Shown one piece after another: positions 38,413 to 51,800 of a stretch of DNA of 64,000 bases. This DNA comes from Apostichopus japonicus. Taxonomy: Eukaryota; Echinodermata; Holothuroidea; Aspidochirotida; Stichopodidae. The position numbers and the translations under genes are program-made. Location of the stretch: NCBI RefSeq assembly GCF_037975245.1, contig NC_092569.1:30134668-30198667 (forward strand). Reading direction: 5' to 3'. Position 1 is the stretch's first letter. Each line of letters begins with the position of its first letter. The notes below the pieces were generated by a model. That model saw nothing but the letters and a program-made list of their open reading frames with translations. It had not been told where the DNA came from and ran no database searches.

Positions 38413-39744
38413 TCTTGAAATTTCAGTCAATTGAACATTAAGCTTCAGTTGCATCATGCTGAATTGTCACTGTTCCGATTACAATGTGCAGTTTTAATTG
38501 ATATTACGTTTAGTTTGGTTCATGTTAAAGGTTATGTAGTTGTGTGTATGCGACGGCAATGCTACCAAGCCGATGAAAAGAGTAGGAGTGCTGATTTGCC
38601 TGTTCTGGTTAAGCTGATATTATCGATCTGGATAAGAACCTTTAATGAGTTATTACATTAGCTAAGTTACTGCGCTTTTTGCTGGAAGATAAAATTAATG
38701 AAGAATCGAAAGGGCAGGAAGTGATACTATTAATCAGCACTATATAACATGCATGAACTAGTACCATACATCTTATAAATGTACATTTATGATCTATTCT
38801 ACACTATCAATATGTATTTTACAAATATCTAATTTACACGGTTGGAACATTCGAAGTTTTGCAGTGGTAAACTACGTGAACAATACTTCCTTGTTTATGA
38901 TGCCTACGTCACACCCTGTTTACGGAATCGAGTATCCTCACATCTGATTGCATAAACATGTCAACTGCTCACTGGGCTTTGAATGGATTTTTCTTGACTG
39001 TAAGACTAACACCAATCATGCCAGTAAATTATTAATTAAAAAGCTATTTGTTATTTTGGTACGCTGATATCATATTTCTTTTATATACTCCCTTTTAGTA
39101 ATAATATGTTTTTAAGCAGAGGCGTAGCTGTAGCTTATTTGGAGGCATAGAATTACTTTATATGCGTTGCTATGGGGGGGGGGGGTATTTAACCGTTTTC
39201 CCAGTTATTGAATAAAGCCCTGAGGGGTTGGTTCCCAACAGCTTTAGCCAACAGATGACAACTGCCAGTGATGTTTTTGCATGAATATTTAAATGAATAC
39301 CAGCACGCCTACGCCAATTTATTATTTCGCTGACAGTACCGTAGCCAGAGGTGGCTGGAAGGTTGCCCTCCCGTACACACAAAACATTTTCAGGGATGAA
39401 AACTCGGGCGGCAAAGAAAATTAGCCGAAGAAAAATAAATAGTTATCATATGTGATACTGGATAGGCTACTTTATGTTACAGTGCTTCTCAGAGGGCTTT
39501 TCTACTTAGCTATAGGCCTACTAAGCATGGAAAGAGATTTCAAAGAGGTTAACAAGTTAACTTTGATTAGTAGTTGACACTTCGTGTCAAAGTTCCGTGA
39601 GTCGTACGGCACAAAATTCCATTTTGATCACCCCTCTCCTAAGATCCCTTCCCAGTGCTGACGCCAGCACAATTTTGTGCTCCTTCACCTAAAAATTGAA
39701 TTGATTTCGTAACAGAGCGTATAGACTTTATATTTGTACTGCCA

Positions 39745-39975
39745 ATTAAAGCAGATTAATTTACAAATGGTTCAAGGGATGTGAATGGAATGGTTATATT
39801 GATTTGGACAATATCATATATGTGTTGCCCTACTAGGCTTTCTTTAATATCATAAACAGCAACTACCATCATTGTCTAGACGTGGAGTTAGATTAACCTT
39901 ATCCATCTTTTAGATTTAATTGGTCAAACTCTTTGTTCATTATTTTACTTCGCGTTTTTAACTTGTGACCAATAG
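39745..39975. repeat. Direct repeat, copy 1
   Basis: About 230 bp beginning AAAGCAGATTAATTTACAAATG and including GTGGAGTTAGATTAACC. Repeated at 40403-40640 with about 660 bp offset. Non-coding. Confidence 0.65.
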
Positions 39976-40402
39976 AGGGCAGCATTGTTGGAGAAAGAAG
40001 CAGAAGGGGAAGCAATAAATGTGTAATCGCAGAGTTGACAGAAATTGTGCCGATCTCAGCTAGGCTATTTGGGCCCGAATTGGATCTACATTCACTTTGA
40101 AAAGGAAGGATTTACGCCCCTGTACTTGCATTACACGTTTTATATTCGTTGTGGTGCATTAGGACTGGAAGTTGCGCCAAAGACTTCAGATAAGTGAACT
40201 TTACATTTTAGCTTTACATTTGAATCTTCTATTACAATAATTCATAAATAAACATACATTAAATCACATGCAGTGATACATATTCAATATATCACATTTT
40301 TATATATATAATTTGAGAGCGATGTAAATTTATATCATCTTCATATAAATGTATTAACTATTAAAAGGGGTTAAACTTGTTGGGAAAAACTGTTTAAATC
40401 CC

Positions 40403-40640
40403 AGCCAGTAAAAGCAGATTAATTTACAAATGGAGGGATTTGCATTGGTATGGTTATATTGATATGAACTATATCATATATGTTACACTGCTATGTTTTC
40501 TTTAATATTATAAACAGCGATTTCCATCATTGTGTAGACGTGGAGTTAGATTAACCTTATCCATCTTTTAGGGTTTCAGTAGTCAAACTCTTTGTTGATT
40601 ATTTTACTTCTTATTTTAAATTGGTGGCTAATAGAGGGCT
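40403..40640. repeat. Direct repeat, copy 2
   Basis: Second copy of 39745-39975. The spacer of about 430 bp holds no coding frame; the pair may be remains of a tandem duplication or of a small element. Confidence 0.65.
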
Positions 40641-41003
40641 GAAAAAGGTACAATTTTAGCAAACCAAATGTAATCAAAGAACAGGAATTAATTAGCATTT
40701 TCGCAGTTTGTAAAAAGTTTATATTTATTAGTTTGTCAATAATATATCAAAAAACTATAAAAATACGAAAACCAACAAACAACAACCACTCAAAACAAGG
40801 CAACAAGAAAAAACAAGGCATTACTCAGAAAAACAACATTTGGGATTTCATTTTAATAAAGAATATAGCATCGTGAAATGAGGATATATTCATACAATAT
40901 TTTCATAACATAAAGCTAAATTGTACCTTGAAGACCGTAAGAATAATTTGAATTTTGATGAAAATGTTTTCTTCATAAGTGTTTTTCCATGTTTAAATCA
41001 TAC

Positions 41004-41124
41004 AGAAGAGAAACATGAAAGAATTAGAAGGGAATTGAAAGTTGCAAGTCAAGAGAAAGCTGGCACAGATGTTGACATGAAAAAAGTTGAAACCATCTCT
41101 GTAATAACTCGAAGTGAGAGATGG
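41004..41124 (+). other. Possible exon of an unrecognised plus-strand gene
   Basis: Acceptor-like TCATACAG followed by an open frame EEKHERIRRELKVASQEKAG and TDVDMKKVETISVITRSE, ending at a GTGAGT donor. The charged, helix-like composition is unlike the surrounding AT-rich filler. The gene 1 flank keeps only a shortened piece near 10110-10135 (KVETI), so it is degenerate there. Family unknown; could be chance. Confidence 0.25.
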
Positions 41125-41225
41125 TGAGTTGTTTATTTTCATTAAAATTTGAAATACTTTTCAAGTTGATAGCAATGGTTTGTTAATATGATTGGCGTGA
41201 AATTAGAAAAGAAAATGAGACGAAA

Positions 41226-41480
41226 CCAAACCAAAAAGTTCCAAAGTATTGTTTCCCAAGTGAGAGTTTCTTTAAATGTTACTTACTAGTATTTTTTATA
41301 GTCCGTTGTGCAATTGTTCTTTTTATCATTCATCTTTCATGTTTAAGTTCAGATATTTGAAACAACAAACTAAGACTCTAATTTAATATTTTTCTACAAT
41401 ATCATCCCTTTTTGTATTCTGTTGAAATTAATGTGTGAAATTATGCAATAGAATACTAACAGGAAAATTATGAATTAAGT
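41226..41480. repeat. Tandem direct repeat, copy 1
   Basis: Starts CAAAAAGTTCCAAAGTATTG and contains TAGTCCGTTGTGCAATTGTTC; repeated about 285 bp to the right. Non-coding. Confidence 0.65.
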
Positions 41481-41510
41481 TAAAAAGAGTAAAAGAATAA
41501 AAGGATAACC

Positions 41511-41770
41511 AAAACAAAAAGTTCCAAAGTATTGTTTCTCAAGTGAGAAATTCTTTAAATGTTACATACTAGTATTTTTTATAGTCCGTTGTGCAATTGT
41601 TCTTTTTATCATTCATCTTTCATGTTTAAGTTCAGATATTTGAAACAACAAACTAAGACTCAAATTTTTAATATTTTTTCTCCAATATCATCTGATGATT
41701 TTTTAATGCATCCCATTTTGTATTCTGTTCAAATTAATGATTGAAATTATGCAACAGTATACTAACAAGA
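41511..41770. repeat. Tandem direct repeat, copy 2
   Basis: Second copy of 41226-41480, slightly longer because of an extra TCATCTGATGATTTTTTAAT stretch. Confidence 0.65.
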
Positions 41771-41805
41771 AAATTATAAATAAAATTGAAAAGAGTTAAA
41801 GAATG

Positions 41806-41872
41806 AAAGGATATACTTGAACCTGTAATCTTTGGGTACAGTCGTGTGCTCTTCTGACTGAGCTATCCAGCT
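41806..41872 (-). pseudogene. tRNA-like sequence (tRNA pseudogene or SINE head)
   Basis: Minus strand has an A box TAGCTCAGTCAGAAGAGC with a paired D stem GCTC/GAGC and a B box GGTTCAAGTATATCC. The anticodon and T stems do not pair properly, so it is not a working tRNA. Position within non-coding flank supports a tRNA-derived repeat. Confidence 0.4.
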
Positions 41873-42695
41873 GTTAGGTAGATGTCAGTGCTGGGGCTGC
41901 TATATTCTTTGCTTGGGTGAGTTTCTGCAGTGTTGTGTAATAGCACTTTGCATTGCATCATCAAGTTTGTTCAAGGGCATGATCTCATAGCAATGCAGCT
42001 ATTTGGCTGAAACATTAAAATGTTAGTCCATACAGTTGTGTTCAACATTAAGTAATTTCAGACCCCTACCTTCTACAAAACTTGTATGCATTATATTTCA
42101 GACGTTTTGGGTTGTAAAGTTTGTGTGAAATCATAGACCGGTGTAACATCTGTTGCAAATGACTCTCTTTTGAAACGCTTAGTTGATGGTATGTAGTTCC
42201 AGATTGCACCGCTATATACTACAACAAAATGTCACTTGCATATAACAAAATATTAAGTATCTGTTGGAAGGTCATTGGTATGAATTTACGTAATTTGACT
42301 GTCTGTTTATCTCTGCATTCAAGTTAACCGGCTGGATATGTTTATAGTTCATAACGCAGTTGCTGTAAAATACATTACCGGTGTACAGTGTTAGCGCCAT
42401 AGTTAACTGTTTAATAATAGCAACGTTGCGTGGTTTGGTAAGGGGTGGGGTGGGGAAGCGGGACAGAGGTTTTGGTGAGTGTAAGTTATAAATGGGGGTG
42501 GCTGTAAGCTTAATGCCAGAAGGAAGATGCATCATTAGTCTTCTGGACTAACCGAACATACTGGCAGGTAAATCAATTGTTTACAGTTTGTTATTAACAT
42601 GGGTTATAAAATTCACATTATGAAAAAATCCTTAAAATTATGATATATCATAGAAAGGTTATCATAATATAGATATTCATTTTATCATAAAATAG

Positions 42696-42781
42696 TCGTC
42701 AGCAACAGAAGACAATGTCTTGGAGAATGAGAGGCAAAGGGCAGAAGGAATCACACCAACTGAATTAAGGGAGGAAAAACA
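42696..42781 (+). other. Possible exon, conserved between the two flanks
   Basis: After an AG, the frame reads SATEDNVLENERQRAEGITP and TELREEKQK then stop. The counterpart at 11044-11121 reads SATEEDALERERQRAEGITP and TELKG then stop. In the core ERQRAEGITPTEL all four base differences are silent, which hints at a once-coding exon. No family recognised. Confidence 0.25.
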
Positions 42782-45519
42782 GAAATAACGTCTGGATTTC
42801 TAACCATTGTCATCGCAGCAAAAGAATCTCACACTAACAGAAATAACTTCTGGAACTCCAACCATCATCATCTCAGCAAAAGAATTTCAAACTAGTAATT
42901 TGGGTAGCTACAGAATATTTCTGGTATACATTTTGGTCACCTTGACATCCAAATATATTACTATTATTCTTAAAGGACCATAGTAAGCTATCGTATGAAG
43001 GAACGCTTGATGAGTGGTTGACTCAAAGTTGCACTTGTGCAGTTTCGCAGAACGAAACAAGAATGTTGATGAACAAGTAAAGGTGCTTAATTTAATATTT
43101 TTAAAGCTTTGTATTCCGAAAAATGTTTCAAACGATGTTTTTCTCCAATTATTACAAGTAAAATTAGATGATCAAATTTTGGTACAGCTATGTTACTTCT
43201 GGTAATTTCATGTTGACGGTACTAAAATTCATATCAACTGTTATTCAAGTTTCCTGGAACTAGATGGGATCCATGACAGTACCCTCTATTGACATTTATT
43301 TGCGACTGGAGAGCTTCTTTGTTATTGGTCACATTCAAGAAAAAAGATTCATACAGAGGGAAATCTTGTACTAAATATGTTCATTTGTTTATGGATTAAC
43401 TAAATTACAGACTTAGCAACTAGTTAAAATCAATTTCCTCATTTTATTAATGTTAATTTGTATTTGTTATGTACTTATAATGATCCTATATTTTTCAGTA
43501 TTCTCATCTTAATACTGTTTGATAATACTTAACATATTTTCTAACTTAATACTGTATTTTATTAATATTTAGTGGGTTTTTTTTAGTGGTAAGATAACCA
43601 TTGAATTTTATTGCTACTGCAGTAAGAGGGTATACTAAAAAGTCATTTTATCATTCGGTTTGGTAGTGTTACTGATTATGTATAATTTACTGAACAATAT
43701 CAATAATTACATATATTTTGTGAAGTATATTATATTAAGAACTCACAGCTTAAAATAGGTCACACAAAGGTCCTGTACTAGATTCATTTAAGAGCGTTTA
43801 TTAAAGGAAGCTTAGAATAAAGACAAGATTTCTGATAAATCCAGTCAAATTAGGGGATGTGGCTTTTTAGCACCTAAGGTATTTTGAATTTGCTATTTTC
43901 CGTAAACAAAAGCAATGCATTTAGTAGATTGTGTGTGAATTAATGAACACATGTTATTTTATATTTGAATTTAAGTAAAATTAATTATTTGCTTAACAAA
44001 TGGACTATATACCTAGCAGAGGGTTGTAAGAATACTAGTCAGTGTGCACATTGTATTCCATTTAATGGGAATTGTTTAAGAAATATTGATCAAACAACCA
44101 TTGGCTCCTGAATTAAATAATGGAAGATGATGAACTTGACAAATTATGACCCCCACTGCTTCCTAAATAGGAGAGAAACTAACTAATATGTATGATATAT
44201 TATAATGATGCTGTTAATTTACTACAAGACTAAACACAATGTTGTGGGTAGGGAGGGGGGGTCGACGGTTATTTGAGAGAGAAGATAATGGGTAGAGAAA
44301 TAAAGTAAAACAGAAGACAAATATTTCTCACAATATGATCCTTTAAACTAAACCCATCTAGTGATCTGAAGAATTGAAAAACCTAATCCTGTGAATCCAG
44401 GCATCACTATTTATGTTAACTAATCCATTAACACAAATGTCTTTGAAATTCAAATATATGTGAAAAACTGAAGAAGAGCTTCAAGTTTTTTTTCTTACCT
44501 TGATGATCCAAAGTTATCTCATATTTAGAATATTGTTGCATAATGTTACAATAAATTTATTTGTTTTATGGGTATCAATATTAAAAACAGTAACAAACAA
44601 TCAGAATTTTCGTAACAGAATAATTGTTAGGGCTAAAAAGTTTTCTTCACATGGTTGTTATTGAATTGAGTAGTTTACCATGACTGTATTGTGTAGTCCA
44701 CACGTAGCGTTAGTTGAGTATTTCAAGCTTTGTAGTAGATTTTTGATGGTTCTAAAGTTTGGTTTCTTTCCTCTGTTTGATAGGGTTTTCAATGACATAG
44801 TAGGATGTTTAGACTTTGTACTTTATTAATTTTTACAAACAGAATTAAACAATTCCCAAATTTACCTGTTATAAACATTGCTTTATTTTAAGTTGACAAT
44901 TTACATTTTATTAACAACACGAGATGCAACCACTGAATACCTTGTCATATGTTTACATGACCTGTATGAGAATATTTATTTAGGTATGTTGTAAAATATA
45001 TATGTGATACCCAATGTTTTGTCAGTAGTTCCATTGCAACCCTAATAATGACATCATATAAATTTAGAAGTATATAAAATGTGTGTGTTCTAGAAACCAA
45101 GAATCTTTACATATACACTTCCATGCAATTGTTAATTTCCAACTGACTAACTTTTTTTGGGGGTAGTGGAGGGGGGGTGGGAGGGTGAGGATTGACTACG
45201 AGGGATGAAAAACATTAAAGAAAAGTGGACAAATTTACTTTTTTTATCCTTTATGAGACTCATACAATAATCAATTTGAAAAAGTTCTATCAAACAACAG
45301 TAAGCTGGTTAAGATTAATAATTTGACATCAATTTCAATTAATGATACCCTCTCATTCCCTTAAAAATTAATTATTTGTAATTTTTGTTGCATTTTTCAC
45401 TTCTTTTGTGTCTATTACACGTCCAGCTGTCCAACGTTCGAAGATCTGTATGGATCTTTCCCTACTTTCTAAGTAAAGCCTGCACTGTTGGGCAGTGTGT
45501 TATTTATACAGTGATTTGT

Positions 45520-45869
45520 CTACACCGGTCGTATTTTCATATCAGTATATTGCAGGTTACATCCGTTACCGTTCAAACTATAACTATACCAGTATACGTT
45601 CGTTCCTAGAGTAGTGCCGTCGTAGTCCCCGTTGAGGTGAGAATCAGCGCAAATCACGCAGTTGTCGCTGCCATCGGGAAAATAATTGCAATAATTGGGA
45701 CAGTAAGACGACCGACAATAATAATAATAAGAATCCATACATTCATAATATTCATAGAACCACCAGGCTCCTCGATGTCTCTCAGCACAGTCGTAGCTGC
45801 TCCATCCATCGTGGTCCCGGTCTTTTGTACTGAATTGTTTGTTGTTGCTATCAGACAAACTATCATAAC
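45520..45869 (-). CDS. Gene 2 exon 15: C-terminal FBG (P) part with Cys/Tyr-rich insert
   Basis: 350 nt to the TAG stop at 45520-45522. Contains the calcium loop FSTKDRDHDGWSS, CAERHRGAWWF, SHLNGDYDG and the terminal TDMKIRPV. Between GAWWF and the conserved C-x-x-SHLNG lies an extra segment of about 35 residues rich in Tyr, with several Cys and a PDGSDNC turn, not part of ordinary FBG domains. No clear AATAAA was found close downstream. Confidence 0.85.
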
Positions 45870-48800
45870 CTGCAAAAATTGAGAGAGAATAAATAAACCG
45901 ATCAATTTGTAAACTGTGAACGAATCCAACATCGGATGTCAGTTAGAGGGCAGTGCGTTTTTTGTCATACCAAGATGAACACGTCAGTTCCGCGTTTTTT
46001 TTTTTTGCGTGTGTGTTGAATATTTAGGATGCATAAGTAGGTATTTTGCCATGGCAAGTACGTTATCATACATTTGTTGTTGTTCCGTTTAAAATACAGT
46101 GCCACAACAGGAGCCATATACAGATGGAGAAACTACTTTAAGCAAATGCCTGGGTTTGGTCACTATAGAGTCGCTAATATCGCTCTTTATTTTACATTTA
46201 TTTATCGGCATTTATTGGCAATACTATTCATTCATTTTCTTTATTTGATTGTTGATACAAAACTTCTATGACTTTATATAACATGATTATCCTAAAATAG
46301 CGCCTCAATGTTTGCACATATGAGAATCATCAAATATACATACCACCCGAAGTTTCGCTACATAGTAACGCGGAGGGCACATGTGACATACTTCCAGACA
46401 CTAATAACATATTATTTTCCCCTTCGTAAGCTCGAAGTGTAGCGAGTTTTGTAGACAACAGCGCTAAGGCAACATACATTTACGTTAAATTTCAGAATAC
46501 TCGTTTAGGTTGGGGTGATAGTGATGTTGATATTAACTTTCTCTGTGTCAGAAATACATAGAGCCTGGCTACTTTTAGAATATCTACTGTAATAGTCCTA
46601 TATATTGTGTATGACGGTCCCTCCTATCATGTTAGGTGCTTGTCACGTGCAAACACGGCAAGAACACCTATGTTACCAAGGATTAGCGAATCTTATCGTC
46701 TGCTTCTTATGTATATTCGCATTGTATACAGTCTTGATAACCTAAGTGCGTTCCAACTGCAGTTCATGCGTTTGAAATTGAATATTGCTGTGAACATTAA
46801 AAACATATCAGTTGGCTATGGGATAAAGACATTAGTTGTTGTAGAATGCACATTCAAGGAGTAACACAAGAATTATTGTCACAGGGGAGCACGTCAAACG
46901 ATCCTTTATAGTTGTCATGTATTTTTTTTATATTCACGCTTCTCCTAATTGACGTAATCGGTCCAGATTTATGTATGGGTCGATGATTAGAATATCAACT
47001 ACTCACCTGTATTTCCACTGTGTGATCCAATTGATAGTCGATACTTGTCTGCCTCGTTATTAGTACTAAAATTCGAATAGACGGCGTAATACGACGAGGA
47101 AACGGAATCCCTTAGATCAATACGAAGCTGGTACGTTTTCTGGTTGGTCATAGAGTGGATATATTTATTACCTAGCCAGTGGTCATGATTTTTATTACCA
47201 AAACCGTTCTTGTAGTCCGACCAACCACGATAAAAGTCAACGGAGGCACTCGATCGTCGCTGGAAAACCTATGAAATGAAGAAAAAAGGTAATCAACAAT
47301 ATATTTTAGTAATTCTTAAGAGCATGAGATCCAAAGCCGTAAAATAGTAAACAAAGACATGAATATTGTGAAAGTGAGGTAATTCGCAAGAGTATTCTGC
47401 GTCTTTATTGTTTTTTTCCTAAAATGGTCAAGTTCATCTCCACAAGATCTTCAGTGCATTATTTTGAGGAAAGTTATGTATAACATGAGGAAGTTCAGAA
47501 TTTAAATCCTTAAATGTTTGCAAAACTCACCGTCCATCCTCCTCCGTTACTTTCCATCTCACAGTAAACCTGAATGCCGCTTGACCAACCATCAGGGTAA
47601 ATGGTGTAAACACCATCACTGCGTGTACCGGAAACATAAAGCTCGTAGCAATCTTTTGGGATCACCTCGCGGGTGCACGTCACTCCGTCCCCTTCGTAGT
47701 TTGCATTGCAGTAACATTTACGGACACCGCTCCTCTCAGCACAGGTTGCGTGACTACTACACTGGTAACTCTCATCTACAAGCCGGTTGTTCCTACAAGT
47801 TGATTTTTGTGTACATCTTGAATTGATGTAAAAGTGGCCCTCCTAATTTAAGATATTCAGCACAAAAAAAAACAAAAAAAAAAAAACTAATAAATGAATG
47901 ATGAAATTGCGGTTGTCACAGTGAGACGTACAGGATTTCAACGGTTGGTGGCCAATGATAAATTCCCGTCAAATGATCTAGGTATGGGTACAAACCTTCA
48001 TGAAAGTTGTATAAAGTAATTAAAGCAAACTCCGATGAGCTACAAATATTGCATTCAACGGCGTATCGCGACTATACATTAGGCATACAAGTAGTTTTAA
48101 CCGCAAGACTGTAAAAAAACATCCATTGATAGTAACAGGCACATAAGTGTATGCACAACTGGCGGAGTGGTCAGGTGATTCCCGACTAAACGTAATACAT
48201 ACTTCGACTGACAGTTTTGACTGGACTGGCTGCAAAAATGGGTCAATTGCCCCTGCCCAACCACGGTACGCACGCTACTCGGTTATCTGTAATGTAATGT
48301 GATTATTGACAAGTATAAGTAGTAAATGTTTCCTTCTAACTATATGAACAATGATTAAGAACAAAGCATTGTAAAATGACCTGAAAGAACCGTACTAACC
48401 CCTAATACACTTCCTATGACAGCAACGAAGCAGTTGTGGATGCACGTCTCTCCGTCCCCTTGGTAGTTTGGATTGCAGTAACATTTACGGACACCGCTCC
48501 TCTCAGCACAGGTTGCGTGTACACTACACTGGTAACTCGCCTTAATAATTTGGTTGTTTCGGCAAGTTGATCTTCGTGTACATCTTGAATTGACGTAAAA
48601 ATCGCCAACCTAATTTGAGATATACAACCAAAAAGAAACAACTAATAAATGAATGATATATTTGCGGTTGTCACAGTGAAATGTACAGGATTTCAACGGT
48701 AGCTGGCCAATGATAAAATCCCCCCCCCCCCCACACGATCTAGGTATGGATATGAGCCTTTATACAATTTTAGGAAGTATTTGAAGCCAAGTTCGATGAA

Positions 48801-51800
48801 GGAGGCGTAAGAATCCGCTTTAAAAAAAAGTAGCTGCAAATATTGCATTCAAAGGCTTACCTTACCGCGACTATACATTAGGAATACAAATAGTTCTAAC
48901 CGCAAGACTGAATAAAGGATCCATGGATTTTTGTTCAGGCTTATAATTGGATGTACACCCGTAGGAGTGATCTCGTGATTCCCGCCTTAATGTAATACAT
49001 ACATTGAATGACAGTTTTGACTGGAATGGCGACAACAAAATGGGTCAATGTCCCCTGCCCAAGAACGACGCACACGCCACTCGGTTATCTGTCAATGTAA
49101 TGCTATTATCGACAACTATAAAGAGTAAAGGTTTCCTTCTAATTATCTGGACAATGATTAAGAAAAAACCATTATAAAATGACCTGAAAGAACCGTACTG
49201 ACCCCTAATACACTTCCTATGTCGGCAACGAAGCAGTTGTGGATGCACGTCTGTCCGTCCCCTTGGTAGTTTGGATTGCAGTAACATTTACGGACACCGC
49301 TCTTCTCAGCACAGGTTGCGTGACTACTACACTGGTAACTCTCATCTACAAGCTTGTTGTTCCTACAAGTTGATTTTCGTGTACATCTTGAATTGATGTA
49401 AAATTGGCCCTCCTAATTTAAGATATTTAGCGAAAAGAAAAACAACAACTAATAAATAACTTATGAATTTGCGGTTATCACAGTGAAATATACAGAATTT
49501 ATACGGTGGGTGGCCAATGATAAATCCCCTCGAGTGATCTAGGTATGGGTACGAACCTTTATGAAAGTTTTATGAAGTATTTGAGTCAACGCTGAAGTAG
49601 GAGGCGAAGGGATCCGCCATAAAAAGTAGCTGAAAATATTGCATTCAACGGCTTATCGCGACTATACTTTTGGCCTACAAATAGTTCTAACCGCATGACT
49701 GTTAATATTGTATCCATGGATTTTTGGTCAGGCTTATAAGTGGATGTAAACCCGTACGGGTGGTATCGTGATTCCCGACTTAACGTAATACATCCCTCGA
49801 CTGACAGTTTTGACTGGACTTTCGACAAAAGATTAGGGCAATGGCCCCTGCTCAACCACATAGTGCTCGCCACTCGGTTATCTGTATATGTAATGTGGTT
49901 ATCGAAAACTATAACTAGTTAAGGTTTCCTTCTAATTATATGAACAATGATTAAGAAAAAAGCATTATAAAATGACTTGAGTGAACCGTACTGACCCCTA
50001 ATACACTTCCTATGTCAGCAACGAAACAGTGGTGGGTGCACGTCTCCCCGTCTCCTTGGTAGTTTGAATTGCAGTAACATTTACGGACACCGCTCCTCAC
50101 AGCACAGGTTGCGTGATCACTACACTGGTAACTCTCATCTACAAGCCGGCTGTTTCTGCAAGTTGATCTTCGTGTACATCTTGAATTGACGTAAAAATCG
50201 CCAACCTGATTAAAGATATTCAGCCACAAAGAAACAAAATAATAAACAAATTATGATGTTGTGTTTGTCACAGTGAAATGTATAGGATTTCAATGGTGGG
50301 TGGCCAATGATAGATTCCCCTCGAACGATATGGGTATGAACTTTTATGAAAATTTTATGAAGCATTTGAAGCCAACTCTGATGTAACTGCAAATATTGAA
50401 TTCAACGGCGTATCGCAACACTATACATTAGGCCTATAAATAGTGTTAACCGCAAGACTGTGAAAACAAGTATCCATGCATTCTTTGCCAGGCTTATAAG
50501 TGTATGCACACCCGTAGGAGTGGAATCGTGACTACCGACTAAACGTAATACATATCTCGACTGACAGGTTTCACTGGACAGGCGACAAAAAAAAAAATGG
50601 ATCAATGTCCCCTGCCCAACCACGATGCGCACGCTACTCGGTTATCTGTACATGTAATGTGTTTATCGACAAATATGGGTATTAAAGGCTTACTTTTAAT
50701 TATATGGACAATGATTAAGAACACAGCTTTATAAAATGACCTGAATGAACTATACTGACCCCTAATGCACTTCCTATGTCAGCAACGAAGCAGTTGTGGC
50801 GGCACGTCACTCCGTCCCCTTGGTAGTTTTGATTGCAGTAACATTTACGGACACCGTTCCTCTCAGCACAGGTTGCGTGACTACTACACTGGTAACGCTC
50901 ATCTACAATCCGGTTGTTCCTACAAGTTGATTTTCGTGTACATCTTGAATTGATGTAAAAATGGCCCTCCTAATTTAAAATATTCAGCGAAAAGAAAAAC
51001 AAACAACAAATAAATGAATTATGAATTTGCGGATGTCACAGTGAAATGTACAGGATTTTAACGGTGGGTGGCCAATGATAAATCCCCTCGATTGATGTTG
51101 GTATGGGTATGAACCTTTATGGAAGTGTTATGAAGTATTTGAAGCCAACTCTGGAGTAGGAAGCGAAAGAATCCGGACCCCCCCCAAAAAAAAAAGTTGC
51201 TAAAATATCACATTTAACGGTATATCGCGACTATACATTAGGCCTACAAATAGTTCTTACCGCAAGACTGTGAAAAAAGTATCCATGGATTTTTGTATCA
51301 GTCTTAGCAGTGGATACACACCCGTAGGAGTGGTCTCGTGATTCCCGACTAAACGTAATACATCCCTCCACTGAAAGTTTTGACTAGACTGGCGACGAAA
51401 GAATGTGTCAATGGCCCCTGCCCAACCACGATGCGCACGCCACCCAGTTATCTGTCAATGTAACGTTATTATCGACACGTATAAATAGTAAAGGTTTCCT
51501 TCTAACTATATGGACAATGAGTAAGAAAAAACTGTATAAAAATGACTTGAATGAATCGTACTGACCCCTAATACACTTCCTATTTCAGCAACGAAGCAGT
51601 TGTGGCGGCACGTCAATCCGTTTCCTTGGTAGTTTGGATTGCAATAACATTTACGGACACCGTTCTTCTCAGCACAGGTTGCGTGACTACTACACTGGTA
51701 ACTCTCATCTACAAGCTTGTTGTTCCTACAAGTTGATTTTCGTGTACATCTTGAATTGATGTAAAAGTGGCCCTCCTTATTTAAGATATTCAGCGAACAG

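Larger units (their letters stand above)
36840..38960 (-). repeat. Promoter/exon-1 block, copy 3 (extra)
   Basis: More diverged and shorter than the others: the segment upstream of the TATA region (about 130 bp near 38478) and most satellite units are deleted. Followed on the right by the same post-microsatellite sequence as 2850-2960. Confidence 0.65.
39000..45519. other. 3' flank of gene 2
   Basis: Paralogous in patches to 3.2-4.1 and 9.8-15.8 kb. Holds the direct repeats, the tRNA-like remnant and two possible exons listed separately. Otherwise AT-rich and non-coding as far as can be seen. Confidence 0.5.

Noticed and set aside
49586-49873. 95-codon open frame between EGF exons (KLSVEGCITLSRES)
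   Set aside because: Corresponds to the repeated intronic segment; the frame is broken or shifted in the other copies (for example 50402-50632), so it is not a conserved exon.
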